From positions 1 through 64,000 of the forward strand of contig CABZXU010000004.1 of the NCBI GenBank assembly GCA_902529805.1: a stretch of 64,000 bases of DNA, read 5' to 3'. Below the pieces are notes generated by a model. The model worked only from the letters and a program-made list of their open reading frames with translations. It did no database searches and was not told the DNA's origin. Each line of letters starts with the position of its first letter. Position 1 is the stretch's first letter. The stretch comes from an uncultured Marinoscillum sp. Lineage in GTDB: Bacteria; Bacteroidota; Bacteroidia; Cytophagales; MED-G16. A program made the translations under genes and the position numbers. Positions 53,611-62,509 of the stretch are shown here, piece by piece.

Positions 53611-54575
53611 TTATTAAAAACTATAAAGTCATTAACAGCGTCTTCCCAATTCATATATATTTTTTGATTTTCTTTAATAAAAATTTTTTTTGAAAATGAA
53701 TGTTGGAGTAAAACAAAATAGCCCTTTTTAACTTTTCCTTGTGTTTTAATTTTTAGGTAACCCTCAAGCGTTTCCTTTCTACCATAAATCAGCCTAAACA
53801 TATATTTCACTCCTCTTGAAAAATAAAACCTTGAGTCGTCTTTTTCTTTAACAAACTGGCTTTCGTTTTTGTATGAATCAAAAAGTTTTTTTAAGGTGTT
53901 GTTTTTTAACTCTACTTCCTTATTAAACAAAAAAGCCTCTGTTTTTTCGTTTAGCTTTCCTTCTATTTTATCAAAAACAACTACAGCAAGTTTTTCTTTA
54001 TCTAATTTAGGTGTTTGGCCATATATAACCTTCCCAAGGGTTGAGTTTGTTTTATATATTCGTTCTGGTGTTGGGGTTGGTAGAAAATTACCTTCTTCAA
54101 ATTTTTCTTCTAACATTTGTTTTTGGAGAGGTAAGAATGGGTTGTTTTCTTTGAAATAAATAGTGTTTCTTTTTGTGTTTAAAAGGGTCGGTTTGTTGTT
54201 AAATGTTGATAAAAGTAATTCTTCGTTTTTATTTGTCTTCTTATAAATGATAATATTTTTTATTTCTCTTTCGGAAAAGTAATTCACAAACGAGTTTTTG
54301 ATTTTGTTATCTATCAAAAAGTCATTTAAATCAATGTAATTAACCACGTCAATGTTTGTTGTTAAAAACTTTTCGTGGAGTTTGGTTAATTCTTCTTTGG
54401 TGTTTTTGCCATTCATTAAATACAAAACCACGCTTTTTGTTTCTGTAATTTTATTTGGAATTAAGTTGTTGATGTTTTGATTTGCTATATAAAGTCGGTT
54501 CATCAACTCGTGGTGTTGAGAATATGAGCTAAAATAAATAAGAAAAAAAAGAAAAGCGGTTGTTTTTTGAATCAT
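53607..54575 (-). CDS. exported protein of unknown function (322 residues)
   Basis: I do not recognise the family. Signal peptide MIQKTTAFLFFLIYFSSYSQ, then a Lys/Asn-rich mixed helix/strand body. There is no cysteine after the signal, no repeat and no catalytic motif that I can name. Segments such as LPTPTPERIYKTNSTLGKV and EGYLKIKTQGKVKKGYFVLLQHS near the C-terminus look conserved-type. It stands alone between convergent yjjX and the divergent Kazal gene. Confidence 0.75.
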   Translation of the reverse strand: MIQKTTAFLFFLIYFSSYSQHHELMNRLYIANQNINNLIPNKITETKSVVLYLMNGKNTKEELTKLHEKFLTTNIDVVNYIDLNDFLIDNKIKNSFVNYFSEREIKNIIIYKKTNKNEELLLSTFNNKPTLLNTKRNTIYFKENNPFLPLQKQMLEEKFEEGNFLPTPTPERIYKTNSTLGKVIYGQTPKLDKEKLAVVVFDKIEGKLNEKTEAFLFNKEVELKNNTLKKLFDSYKNESQFVKEKDDSRFYFSRGVKYMFRLIYGRKETLEGYLKIKTQGKVKKGYFVLLQHSFSKKIFIKENQKIYMNWEDAVNDFIVFNN

Positions 54576-54622
54576 AAATTAATTTCTTTATTATAGAGAA
54601 TATAACGTTATAAAAACTAGTT

Positions 54623-54871
54623 GTGTATAACAAACTTTTTTATTTTTTTATTTTATTAAGTTTTGTTTTGGTTTCATGTGTTGATAATTGTGGGGATTTG
54701 TTTGGAGATGAATCTTGTGAAGACTGTATAGATTCAGATAAAATTGTTGTGGGTGGTGTTTGCACAAAAGAATATAATCCTGTTTGTGGGTGTGATGGTA
54801 TACAATATTCCAATCTTTGTGTGGCGCAGTCTTCTGGAATAACTAGCTGGAGCTCTGGTGAATGTGATTAA
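54623..54871 (+). CDS. Kazal-type protease inhibitor domain lipoprotein
   Basis: An 82-residue lipoprotein. The signal MYNKLFYFFILLSFVLVSCVD starts at a GTG. A cysteine-rich linker (CGDLFGDESCEDC) is followed by one Kazal domain, CTKEYNPVCGCDGIQYSNLC to SSGEC, with six cysteines and the YSN(L)C core. It should inhibit extracellular serine proteases at the cell surface, either self-made or from competitors and predators. It is small and easy to overlook, 18 bases before prfA on the same strand. Confidence 0.88.
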   Translation: MYNKLFYFFILLSFVLVSCVDNCGDLFGDESCEDCIDSDKIVVGGVCTKEYNPVCGCDGIQYSNLCVAQSSGITSWSSGECD

Positions 54872-54889
54872 AGAATTTATTTTTGTCAA

Positions 54890-55957
54890 ATGATTGAAAA
54901 ATTAGAAGAAATAAAAAAAAGATACCTTGAGGTTGAGCGGCTTTTGTCTTTACCAGAGTCAACGTTTGACATGGCTCGTTACAAAAAACTCAGTAAAGAA
55001 TACAAGGATTTAAAAAAAATAGCAACAAAACATGATGCTTATTCTGGTGTTATTGTTGGTTTAGAAGAAGCAAAAAATATCTTTGAGAAGGAAAAAGATG
55101 AAGAGTTCAAAGAAATGGCAAAAAAAGAAATTGAAGATTTGAACAAAAAAAAACTTGATTTAGAGGGGGAGATAAAAACTTTATTAATTCCAAAAGACCC
55201 TAATGATGAAAAGAACATAATTTTAGAAATAAGAAGTGGCACCGGGGGTGATGAAGCTGCAATATTTGCAGGTGATCTATTGAGGATGTATGAGCTTTAT
55301 GCAGAAAAAATGAAGTGGTCTTTTAATGTAATAAGTTATACCCAAGGAACTGTTGGTGGGTATAAGGAAATTGTTTGTGGCATTGAAGGTGAAGATGTTT
55401 ATGGTGTTATGAAGTATGAGGCTGGAACACACAGAGTCCAGCGTGTGCCTGACACTGAAACACAAGGTAGAGTCCACACGTCGGCTGCAACTGTTGCTGT
55501 TTTGCCTGAAGTTGAAGAAATTGATTTAAAGATCGATACTAGTGAAATAAGAAAAGACACTTTTAGGGCTTCTGGGGCGGGTGGACAACATGTTAATAAA
55601 ACCGAATCTGCAGTAAGGTTAACCCATGATCCTTCAGGTATAGTTGTGGAGTGTCAAGACGGGAGATCACAACACGCAAACTATGATAAGGCATTAAAAG
55701 TTTTAAGGTCTAAGTTATATGAAAAAGAAGTTGAAAAAAGAGATAAAGAAATTGCTGGGAAAAGAAAATTAATGGTTGGCTCTGGAGATAGGTCTGACAA
55801 AATAAGAACATATAATTATCCTCAAGGAAGGGTGACTGACCATAGAATAAACTATACTGTTTATAGTTTGCAAGAAGTGGTTTCTGGTGATTTATATTCG
55901 TTTACAGAAAACTTAAGAATTGCTGACAATGCAGAAAAAATGAAGTCCGGTACATAA
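54890..55957 (+). CDS. prfA: peptide chain release factor 1
   Basis: A 355-residue RF1. [18 protein letters not shown] precedes the codon-recognition domain with the PxT motif in [10 protein letters not shown] (PDT here), and [15 protein letters not shown] carries the GGQ whose glutamine is methylated by PrmC. No frameshift as found in prfB is expected or seen. Terminates at UAA/UAG, which covers most stops in this window. It overlaps yjbQ by one base (TAATG). Confidence 0.97.
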   Translation: MIEKLEEIKKRYLEVERLLSLPESTFDMARYKKLSKEYKDLKKIATKHDAYSGVIVGLEEAKNIFEKEKDEEFKEMAKKEIEDLNKKKLDLEGEIKTLLIPKDPNDEKNIILEIRSGTGGDEAAIFAGDLLRMYELYAEKMKWSFNVISYTQGTVGGYKEIVCGIEGEDVYGVMKYEAGTHRVQRVPDTETQGRVHTSAATVAVLPEVEEIDLKIDTSEIRKDTFRASGAGGQHVNKTESAVRLTHDPSGIVVECQDGRSQHANYDKALKVLRSKLYEKEVEKRDKEIAGKRKLMVGSGDRSDKIRTYNYPQGRVTDHRINYTVYSLQEVVSGDLYSFTENLRIADNAEKMKSGT

Positions 55958-56367
55958 TGGTGTTTCAAAAAACAGTTTCTTTGAAATCGTACCCCCGTGG
56001 GTTTCATATAATAACAAATGAGGTTGAAAAGCACCTACCAAAAATGACAGGTATTGTAAATGTTTTTATTAAACATACCTCTGCGGGTCTAACCATAAAT
56101 GAAAATGCCGATCCCTCTGTTAGAAAAGATTTTGAAACACACTTCAACAAATTAGTATCCGAAGAAGAAACGCACTTTACCCATACGTTTGAGGGGGCCG
56201 ACGACATGACATCGCATATAAAAAGCAGTCTTTTGGGTTCTTCTGTGACCTTTCCAATTAAGGATGGTATTTCTTTGTTTGGAACTTGGCAGGGAATATA
56301 TTTGTGTGAACACAGAAACCATGGTGGTTCAAGAAAAATTATAATAACAGCATATGGAAAAGATTAA
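55957..56367 (+). CDS. yjbQ: YjbQ/UPF0047 family protein (secondary thiamine-phosphate synthase type)
   Basis: A 136-residue single-domain protein. GIVNVFIKHTSAGLTINENADPSVRKDFE (recognised by KHTSAGLTINENADP), LGSSVTFPIKDG and GTWQGIYLCEHRNHGG are the UPF0047 signatures with the conserved histidines. E. coli YjbQ has weak thiamine-phosphate synthase activity, though the physiological role remains open. It is one base overlapped with prfA and 14 bases overlapped with the RidA-like gene. Confidence 0.92.
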   Translation: MVFQKTVSLKSYPRGFHIITNEVEKHLPKMTGIVNVFIKHTSAGLTINENADPSVRKDFETHFNKLVSEEETHFTHTFEGADDMTSHIKSSLLGSSVTFPIKDGISLFGTWQGIYLCEHRNHGGSRKIIITAYGKD

Positions 56368-56935
56368 ATATTTGTTTTTAGTTCTGTTTTTACTTGGTTG
56401 TGCTTCAAATGATAGGGCGGCTGTCGACTACTATCTTATAAACAAACCACTATACGATTATGATGTTGAAGAAAAAATCAAAAAGCTGAACATAGAGCTG
56501 CCAACACCCGGCGAACCTATAGCCAACTATGTTCCAACCGTTAGGTTTTCCGAGACCAAAAACTCGATGTTGGTTTATGTTTCAGGAACCGGGCCAAGGA
56601 AAGAAAACGGCAATTATTTAACAGGGCGCCTAGGTGATGACATGACCATAGAAGAGGGTTATGATGCCGCTAAACTTACCGGCATAAATATATTGGCATC
56701 TCTCAAAAAAGAAATTGGAGACCTAAATAAAATTAAGCGGTTTGTAAAGGTTATTGGAATGGTTAATTCTACCGCTGATTTTTATCAGCAACCGGCCGTT
56801 ATTAATGGTTTCTCTGATTTTATAGTTGAGGTTTTTGGAGATAGAGGAAAGCACGCAAGATCTGCTGTTGGAATGGTTTCTTTACCAAGTAATATTGCTG
56901 TTGAAATTGAGGTTGTTGTTGAGGTTATTAAGTAG
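56354..56935 (+). CDS. RidA/YjgF-family protein with a lipoprotein signal
   Basis: A 193-residue protein. Residues 1-16 form a lipoprotein signal (KYLFLVLFLLGCAS), unusual because RidA proteins are normally cytoplasmic enamine/imine deaminases. Residues 40-193 are a YoaB/YjgF-type domain: YVSGTGPRKENGNYLTGRLGDDMT, GYDAAKLTGINILASLKKE, KRFVKVIGMVNS and HARSAVGMVSLPSNIAVEIEVV, which keeps the arginine of the deaminase active site. It overlaps the yjbQ 3' end by 14 bases. Confidence 0.87.
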   Translation: MEKIKYLFLVLFLLGCASNDRAAVDYYLINKPLYDYDVEEKIKKLNIELPTPGEPIANYVPTVRFSETKNSMLVYVSGTGPRKENGNYLTGRLGDDMTIEEGYDAAKLTGINILASLKKEIGDLNKIKRFVKVIGMVNSTADFYQQPAVINGFSDFIVEVFGDRGKHARSAVGMVSLPSNIAVEIEVVVEVIK

Positions 56936-56953
56936 CTTTTAAAGGTCTTTTTT

Positions 56954-58126
56954 TTATAGGTTTTCAAAAATACCACAAACACCCTGCCCACCACCAACGC
57001 AAGCTGTAACTATGCCGTATTTTTGTTTTCTTCTCTTCATTTCGTTTATAAGTTTTATAGAAAGCATTGCTCCGGTCATGCCTAAAGGGTGCCCTAAAGC
57101 AACAGCCCCGCCATTAACATTAACTATTTCTTTGTCCAACCCCATTGCTTTCATTACAGAAAGAGCTTGAGCAGCAAAAGCTTCGTTTAATTCAATTTGT
57201 TCTATTTGGTTTAACTTTAAGCCTGCTTGCAAAAGCGCTTTTGGTACGGCTTTAGCTGGTCCTATACCCATTATTCTTGGCTCTACGCCCGCTGTGGCAT
57301 AAGAGACCATTCTTGCTATTGGTTTTAGCTTTAGTTCTTTAACCATTTTTTCTGACATAACTATAACAAATGCTGATCCGTCTGAGGTTTGAGAAGAGTT
57401 TCCTGCTGTTACTTGCCCGTTTTGTCTAAACGCAGGCCTCAGTTTTGATAAGGCATCCATAGAGGTTTCTTTTCTAGGCCCTTCGTCTGTATCTATGGTT
57501 TCGCTTCTTGTTTTTTTCTTTCCACTCTCATCAACATATACCTCATCAACCTTTACTGGAACTATCTCGTCTTTAAAAAAACCGTTTTTAATGGCCTTTA
57601 GAGCTTTCTGGTGGGAGTTAAAAGAAAATTCGTCTGACATATCTCTGGTAATTTCATACTCTTTAGCTAGTTCCTCGGCTGTAAGCCCCATGTTTAAATA
57701 GTATTCTGGGTTTTGTTGTGATATAGTATAGTTTAGGGCAGATTTATATCCAGTCATAGGAACCATGCTCATTGATTCAGTTCCCCCTGCTATTATACAG
57801 TCCGCAGTGCCAGCGTGGATTCTTGCGCAAGCTAGATGAATTGCTTCAAGGCCAGAACCACAATATCTATTTATTATCATCCCAGGAACATCTTTAGACA
57901 AAGCTAAAAGAGAAATATATCTAGCCATCTGCATCCCCTGCTCTGCTTCAGGGACCGCGTTGCCGACAATAAGATCGTCTATTTTTTCGTTTTCTAATCC
58001 TTGAACCGATGAAACAAGTGTTTTAATTACGTTTGCGGCTAGGTCATCTGGTCTTGTAAACCTGAACCCTCCTTTTTTTGCTTTTCCTACTGCCGATCTT
58101 TTTCCGGCTACTATATATGCGTTCAT
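56954..58126 (-). CDS. fadA: acetyl-CoA acyltransferase (beta-ketothiolase)
   Basis: A 390-residue thiolase. The nucleophilic cysteine sits in [15 protein letters not shown], the catalytic histidine in [17 protein letters not shown] and the second cysteine in [15 protein letters not shown]. It thiolytically releases acetyl-CoA at the end of each beta-oxidation cycle. The gene is six bases downstream of the multifunctional dehydrogenase gene, forming a classical fadBA-like operon. Confidence 0.96.
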   Translation of the reverse strand: MNAYIVAGKRSAVGKAKKGGFRFTRPDDLAANVIKTLVSSVQGLENEKIDDLIVGNAVPEAEQGMQMARYISLLALSKDVPGMIINRYCGSGLEAIHLACARIHAGTADCIIAGGTESMSMVPMTGYKSALNYTISQQNPEYYLNMGLTAEELAKEYEITRDMSDEFSFNSHQKALKAIKNGFFKDEIVPVKVDEVYVDESGKKKTRSETIDTDEGPRKETSMDALSKLRPAFRQNGQVTAGNSSQTSDGSAFVIVMSEKMVKELKLKPIARMVSYATAGVEPRIMGIGPAKAVPKALLQAGLKLNQIEQIELNEAFAAQALSVMKAMGLDKEIVNVNGGAVALGHPLGMTGAMLSIKLINEMKRRKQKYGIVTACVGGGQGVCGIFENL

Positions 58127-58131
58127 ATTAG

Positions 58132-60531
58132 TTAGTTTCTAATTGTTTTTCGTTTAAATAAAATTCCGTGCATTCTCTCAAGCGTCTTAGGTTCACTAGA
58201 CAAACTTACAACCGCCTCTCTCTCTAGGTCTAACAAATACTGTTCCGAGACGTATCCTGGTTGAGACAAGTCGCCCCCACACATAACATATGCGGTTTTG
58301 TTAGCAATTTTTCTATCATGATCAGAAATGTATTTTCCGTAAAGCATGCTTGTTATTCCAGCCTCAAACATAGCAAGACCTGCTCTACCCTGAACCTTAA
58401 TGTTTTGTCTTTGTTTTTTCTGTGTATACCCTTCGTTATATAAATTTAAAACATCGCTTTTTGCTTCAGAAAGAAGAGATGACCTGTTTAAGGTGTGTTT
58501 GTCTGTGTGTTTCAAGAGGCCCATAGCCATGGCTTCTTTGGATGATGTTGCAACTTTTGCGGTTGCTATTGTCATAAAATTTTCCATAAGAATGTTCAGC
58601 TCGGGATCTCCTTTTTTGTACATATCAGATGTTCTTAAGGCCATTTCTTTTGTTCCTCCGCCACTCGGTATTATGCCAACACCAAACTCCACAAGGCCCA
58701 TATATGTTTCTGTGTGTGCACGAACCTGATCTGCGTGCATTGAAAGTTCCGTGCCCCCCCCTAGCGTTAGCCCTGATGTTGCGACAACTACTGGTATTGA
58801 TGAGTACCTGGCTCTCATCATTGTGTTCTGAAAAGCTTGAACTGAAAGGTTAATTTCATCAAACTCCCTGTTTCCGGCAAGCATAAATAACATTCCTAAG
58901 TTTGCTCCAGCAGAAAAATTATCACCTTCATTTCCAATAACAAGTCCTTTATAGTTTTTTTCTGCTACCGATATGGCTTTGTTTATGCCTTCTATTACCT
59001 CTGCTCCCATTGTATTCATTTTAGTATGAAACTCAAGGTTAAGAACTTCGTCTCCAACGTTATATAGCGTTGTGCCAGAGTTTTTCCAAACCACATTAGT
59101 TGTTTTAAGGGCATCAAGTATAACTAGTCCCTTAGAGCCTGGTATCTCTTTATATTTTTTCGAATTAATATCATAATAAAGCTTGTTGCCTTTTTCATAT
59201 TTATAAAAGCTTTCTACTCCAGAGCTAAGCATTTCATCAACCCATGGTGCGGGTGATTGTTTCAGTTCTTTCATTTTGGCTACCGTTTCCTTAACACCCA
59301 ACATATCCCATGTTTCGAAAGGTCCTGTCTTCCAAGCAAAGCCTGCTTTAACCGCTTGGTCTATTTTATAAATTTCATCAGCAACCTCAGGAATTCGAAA
59401 AGAACAATACCTAAAGGAGTCATAAAAAGTTTTTCTGTAAAACTCCCCTGCCTTATCGTCAAAGTTTACCAAAACCCTCAATCTTTCTTTAAAGTTTTCT
59501 GCTTTTTTTGCCGCGTTAAATGCTTCAAACTTAACCTTGCTTCTTTCCTCGTACTCAAAGGTTTTAAGGTTAAGCTCTAGTATCTCTCTTTCTCCTTTGC
59601 TATTTCTCGTTTTTTTATAATAGCCTTGTTTAGTTTTGTCTCCCAACCAATTTCTTTTGTATAGTTCTTGAACAGACTTTGGTAGCTTAAACCTTTCTAT
59701 TGATTCGTCGTTTTTTAGGCTTTGAGATAAATTATTAGAAACGTTTACTGTAGTATCTAGGCCAACCACATCCATTGTTCTAAAGGTTGCGGACTTTGCC
59801 CTTCCTATTTTTGGTCCTGTTAAAAAATCAACTTCGCCTACCGAAAGGCCCATTTCATCTATGGTGTGCATTGCGGACATGATAGAATAAATACCAATTC
59901 TGTTTGCAATAAAAGCCGGCGTATCCTTACAAAGAACCGTTTCTTTACCTAGAAAAAGAGATCCATATTTCATAAGAAAAGATGTTACTTCTTCGTTTGT
60001 CTCTTTTCCTGGAACAATTTCAAGCAGCTTCATATATCTAGGGGGATTAAAAAAGTGGGTTACACAAAAGTTTTCCACAAAATCTTTTTCTCTTCCTTTT
60101 ACCATTTCTTCAACTGGAATTCCTGAAGTATTAGAGGTAATTAATGTTCCTTTTGTTCTGTTTTTATCAACTAAATCAAAAACCTTTTCTTTAATTTCTA
60201 TTTTTTCTACAACAACTTCAATTATCCAATCCGATTCTTTTATTTTGTTAATATCGTCTTCTAAATTGCCTAGCTGTATGTTTTCTTTGTTTTCTTTCAG
60301 ATATAAAGATGAGGGTTTTGTTTTTAATGTATTAAAAAAAGAGGTTTTAACCACCCTGTTTTTAACAGCCGTATCCTTAAGCGTAAGTCCTTTTTCTTTT
60401 TCAGAGTCTAAAAGATGAGAAGGGCATATGTCTAACAGCAAGACCTTAACACCTATATTAGCAAAGTGACACGCTATTCTTGAACCCATTATGCCTGATC
60501 CAATAACCGATACATGTTTTATTTTTCTCAT
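58132..60531 (-). CDS. 3-hydroxyacyl-CoA dehydrogenase / enoyl-CoA hydratase fusion
   Basis: A 799-residue protein. The N-terminal NAD domain begins KHVSVIGSGIMGSRIACHFANIG and has the catalytic histidine in VTHFFNPPRYMKLLEIV; HAD C-terminal modules occupy about 210-430. The C-terminal enoyl-CoA hydratase part (about 500-720) contains GNEGDNFSAGANLG and GGGTELSMHADQV. The order HAD then ECH is the reverse of E. coli FadB, but usual in Bacteroidota and Deltaproteobacteria proteins. It performs two successive steps of fatty-acid oxidation upstream of FadA. Confidence 0.95.
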   Translation of the reverse strand: MRKIKHVSVIGSGIMGSRIACHFANIGVKVLLLDICPSHLLDSEKEKGLTLKDTAVKNRVVKTSFFNTLKTKPSSLYLKENKENIQLGNLEDDINKIKESDWIIEVVVEKIEIKEKVFDLVDKNRTKGTLITSNTSGIPVEEMVKGREKDFVENFCVTHFFNPPRYMKLLEIVPGKETNEEVTSFLMKYGSLFLGKETVLCKDTPAFIANRIGIYSIMSAMHTIDEMGLSVGEVDFLTGPKIGRAKSATFRTMDVVGLDTTVNVSNNLSQSLKNDESIERFKLPKSVQELYKRNWLGDKTKQGYYKKTRNSKGEREILELNLKTFEYEERSKVKFEAFNAAKKAENFKERLRVLVNFDDKAGEFYRKTFYDSFRYCSFRIPEVADEIYKIDQAVKAGFAWKTGPFETWDMLGVKETVAKMKELKQSPAPWVDEMLSSGVESFYKYEKGNKLYYDINSKKYKEIPGSKGLVILDALKTTNVVWKNSGTTLYNVGDEVLNLEFHTKMNTMGAEVIEGINKAISVAEKNYKGLVIGNEGDNFSAGANLGMLFMLAGNREFDEINLSVQAFQNTMMRARYSSIPVVVATSGLTLGGGTELSMHADQVRAHTETYMGLVEFGVGIIPSGGGTKEMALRTSDMYKKGDPELNILMENFMTIATAKVATSSKEAMAMGLLKHTDKHTLNRSSLLSEAKSDVLNLYNEGYTQKKQRQNIKVQGRAGLAMFEAGITSMLYGKYISDHDRKIANKTAYVMCGGDLSQPGYVSEQYLLDLEREAVVSLSSEPKTLERMHGILFKRKTIRN

Positions 60532-60787
60532 AAAAAAATCAAAATTATAATAAAAAACTATTATAATATAATATTACATTAAATAAGTGTATGTTATTAT
60601 TATACTGTTGAAATGTTAATAATTTTTAACTACATATTATTAACATAAAAAATTAAATAAAAGCATAAAAGAGTACTATATATGTTAATAGTTTATAACT
60701 AATCTGTTGAAAAAACAAAGTGAATAAAAAGTGAAAAACTAGTGATTATTTTAAAATTGTTTATAAGTTCTAATTTTCCACAAGTAA
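60532..60787. other. 256-base AT-rich gap with DnaA-box-like repeats at a strand-composition switch
   Basis: The longest intergenic stretch of the window, between two leftward genes. It holds TGTTAATAA (60614), its inverted copy TTATTAACA (60637), TGTTAATAG (60683), AGTGAATAA (60719), TGTTTATAA (60758) and TTTTCCACA (60774). The last is one mismatch from the DnaA box TTATCCACA; the others are two or more away from it or its complement. No open frame or RNA gene is apparent. Composition of the + strand changes from T-rich to A-rich across it. A replication origin, terminus or plain regulatory gap are all possible. Confidence 0.4.
60613..60646. repeat. 10-base perfect inverted repeat
   Basis: ATGTTAATAA (60613-60622) is repeated in reverse complement as TTATTAACAT (60637-60646) with a 14-base loop. 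It is not followed by a T-run in the direction of the flanking genes, so it is not a typical intrinsic terminator. A direct copy, ATGTTAATAG, follows at 60682. Confidence 0.75.
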
Positions 60788-62509
60788 TTAGAATTTAAAA
60801 ACAATATTATCAAGCTCCCAATTAGACCGTATTTCAACAAGACTTTTAAAATATATTATTTTTTCAGGCCCTATGTTTTTTATTATATTTCCTTTGTCCC
60901 AAACGCCATTCATGTTTTCATCAACAATGGCCCTTATAAAATACGAGCCTGGTGTAATATTTTTAAAAACAAAAAGATCTTTTGTTAAAGCGTTATTTAT
61001 GTATGAATTATTAAAGTCTTTAGAAACCAATTCAATATAATAGTTTTGTAGCTTTGTTTCAACTTTTCCTGAAATCATACCATAGTATTCATCGCCTTTA
61101 AACTCAAAAGGTATAACCTTTCTTTTAAGCGTGTCTTTTTCTATAGAAACCAAAGAACCATAATCCATCAAAAAAGAAACCTTATTTATATTAAGAGAAT
61201 TAAAATAATTCAATTCAACAGAATAAACAGAATCAGAAACATAATTTAAACTATCGTTATTAATTTTTGAAACACTCTCTTTTTTCCACTTAGCTAAAGA
61301 GTCTTTTTTTAAAAGTATTCCAAAATCAATTTGTGTTTTGTTTTCATTCCAAATCTTTTTGTATAATGAAACGGGGTTTTTATATAAAGTATCAATAACA
61401 GAAAAAACTAGACTATCGTTAAAAACAGACACAGGTTTTGAAAAAGTAAGATTAAAAAACAAGGTATCATCAATGGAGCTTGATGGCAAGGGAAAACCTT
61501 TAGCTTCGAAGGTTGTTTTAGAACGATTGGATTCATTAAAAGAAAGATAAACGGTATCTTTAACAAAATTAGAAAGACTATCATACGCAGTTATATAGAC
61601 AAGAAGACTATCATTGGTTCTTTCCTCAGATTTCACATATTTTTGTTCAGGATAAAACCTAAGAGTTTTATTGTTATCGTTTAAACTATAGTTTATTTTA
61701 GTGTCTACATCAAGGGATAATTTGTCAACATATCTAGTAAAAGTTACATCATAGTACAAGCCCCTATTTCTAGAATTAATAATTCGTATTGGAATCAAGT
61801 TTTGTTTTATCAAAGAGACAAACGCAGTATCACGCGGCCTTGACAAGTTTATTTTTTTGTTTAAAAACCCATAAGCCTCCCTGTCTGGCTCTGCCTTAAA
61901 AGTCATGTTTTTATCATTAAAAGCATATAATGAATAAAAACCAGATTTAATGTTCTCAATTTGAAAAAACCCAGAATCATTTGTATAATCAAAATACAAG
62001 GGCTTGTCATTAAATAGACCTAAGCTATCACCGCTATCGTATAAAGAAACAAGAATCTCTTTTTGAAGCTCGTTTGTTAAAGGGTCTTTAACATATCCAG
62101 AAAGAACCAAAGAGTCTAAAACAGAACCTGTACTAAAAACGTATTTTAATGTTTTAGCCTCGTTTCCTTCAGTTATATCTTTAATCCCATCAGCAAAGTT
62201 TAAAATATACGTTCTGTTGTCCTCAAACAGAGAATCAAATCTTAAAACAAGGCTGTTCTTTTTCGTTTCAACCTCGTAATCTATATCAGAATAAGGCGAA
62301 ATGATTAATTTATTCTTAATTTCTTCGCTGTTAATTACCTCATCAAACAAAAAAGAAAACTCCTTGGAAGTTACATTTGTTGAATTTGGAGGAGGAACGG
62401 AAGTAATCAGGTTAGGGGGAATAGTATCTTTTTCACCACCCGTAATAACACCCATTTTAGCACAGGAATAAAAGAAAAACATAAATAAAACAAAATATAT
62501 ATTATTCAT
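60788..62509 (-). CDS. Ig-like (Big_5-type) domain lipoprotein
   Basis: A 573-residue lipoprotein (FFFYSCAK) starting with CAKMGVITGGEKDTIPPNLI, the pattern of a Bacteroidota family annotated as Ig-like domain-containing proteins (SbsA/Big_5 at about 30-125: PPPNSTNVTSKEFSFLFDE, YILNFADGIKDITEGN). A carboxypeptidase-regulatory-like beta domain follows (about 130-200, SGYVKDPLTNE) and another at the C-terminus (FVFKNITPGSYFIRAIVDENMNGVWD). Function unknown; probably outer-membrane associated. It is eight bases overlapped with the methyltransferase gene. Confidence 0.88.
   Translation of the reverse strand: MNNIYFVLFMFFFYSCAKMGVITGGEKDTIPPNLITSVPPPNSTNVTSKEFSFLFDEVINSEEIKNKLIISPYSDIDYEVETKKNSLVLRFDSLFEDNRTYILNFADGIKDITEGNEAKTLKYVFSTGSVLDSLVLSGYVKDPLTNELQKEILVSLYDSGDSLGLFNDKPLYFDYTNDSGFFQIENIKSGFYSLYAFNDKNMTFKAEPDREAYGFLNKKINLSRPRDTAFVSLIKQNLIPIRIINSRNRGLYYDVTFTRYVDKLSLDVDTKINYSLNDNNKTLRFYPEQKYVKSEERTNDSLLVYITAYDSLSNFVKDTVYLSFNESNRSKTTFEAKGFPLPSSSIDDTLFFNLTFSKPVSVFNDSLVFSVIDTLYKNPVSLYKKIWNENKTQIDFGILLKKDSLAKWKKESVSKINNDSLNYVSDSVYSVELNYFNSLNINKVSFLMDYGSLVSIEKDTLKRKVIPFEFKGDEYYGMISGKVETKLQNYYIELVSKDFNNSYINNALTKDLFVFKNITPGSYFIRAIVDENMNGVWDKGNIIKNIGPEKIIYFKSLVEIRSNWELDNIVFKF

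Noticed and set aside
54878-54885. TATTTTTG as a -7 promoter box for prfA
   Set aside because: It is five bases from the start codon, which would place the transcription start at or inside the coding region.
58261-59580. Several plus-strand open frames over the fatty-acid oxidation gene
   Set aside because: They are the antisense of a well-conserved protein, lack family motifs and have implausible amino-acid composition.
60560-60595. A dif (XerCD) site, because ATTACATTAAAT resembles the XerD half-site
   Set aside because: The other half-site does not match and the background is more than 85% A/T, so chance is sufficient. It is left as a test under the composition-switch finding.
60600-60660. 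An intrinsic terminator at the 10-base inverted repeat
   Set aside because: No T-run follows the stem in the direction of transcription of the flanking leftward gene, and the stem is almost pure A/T.
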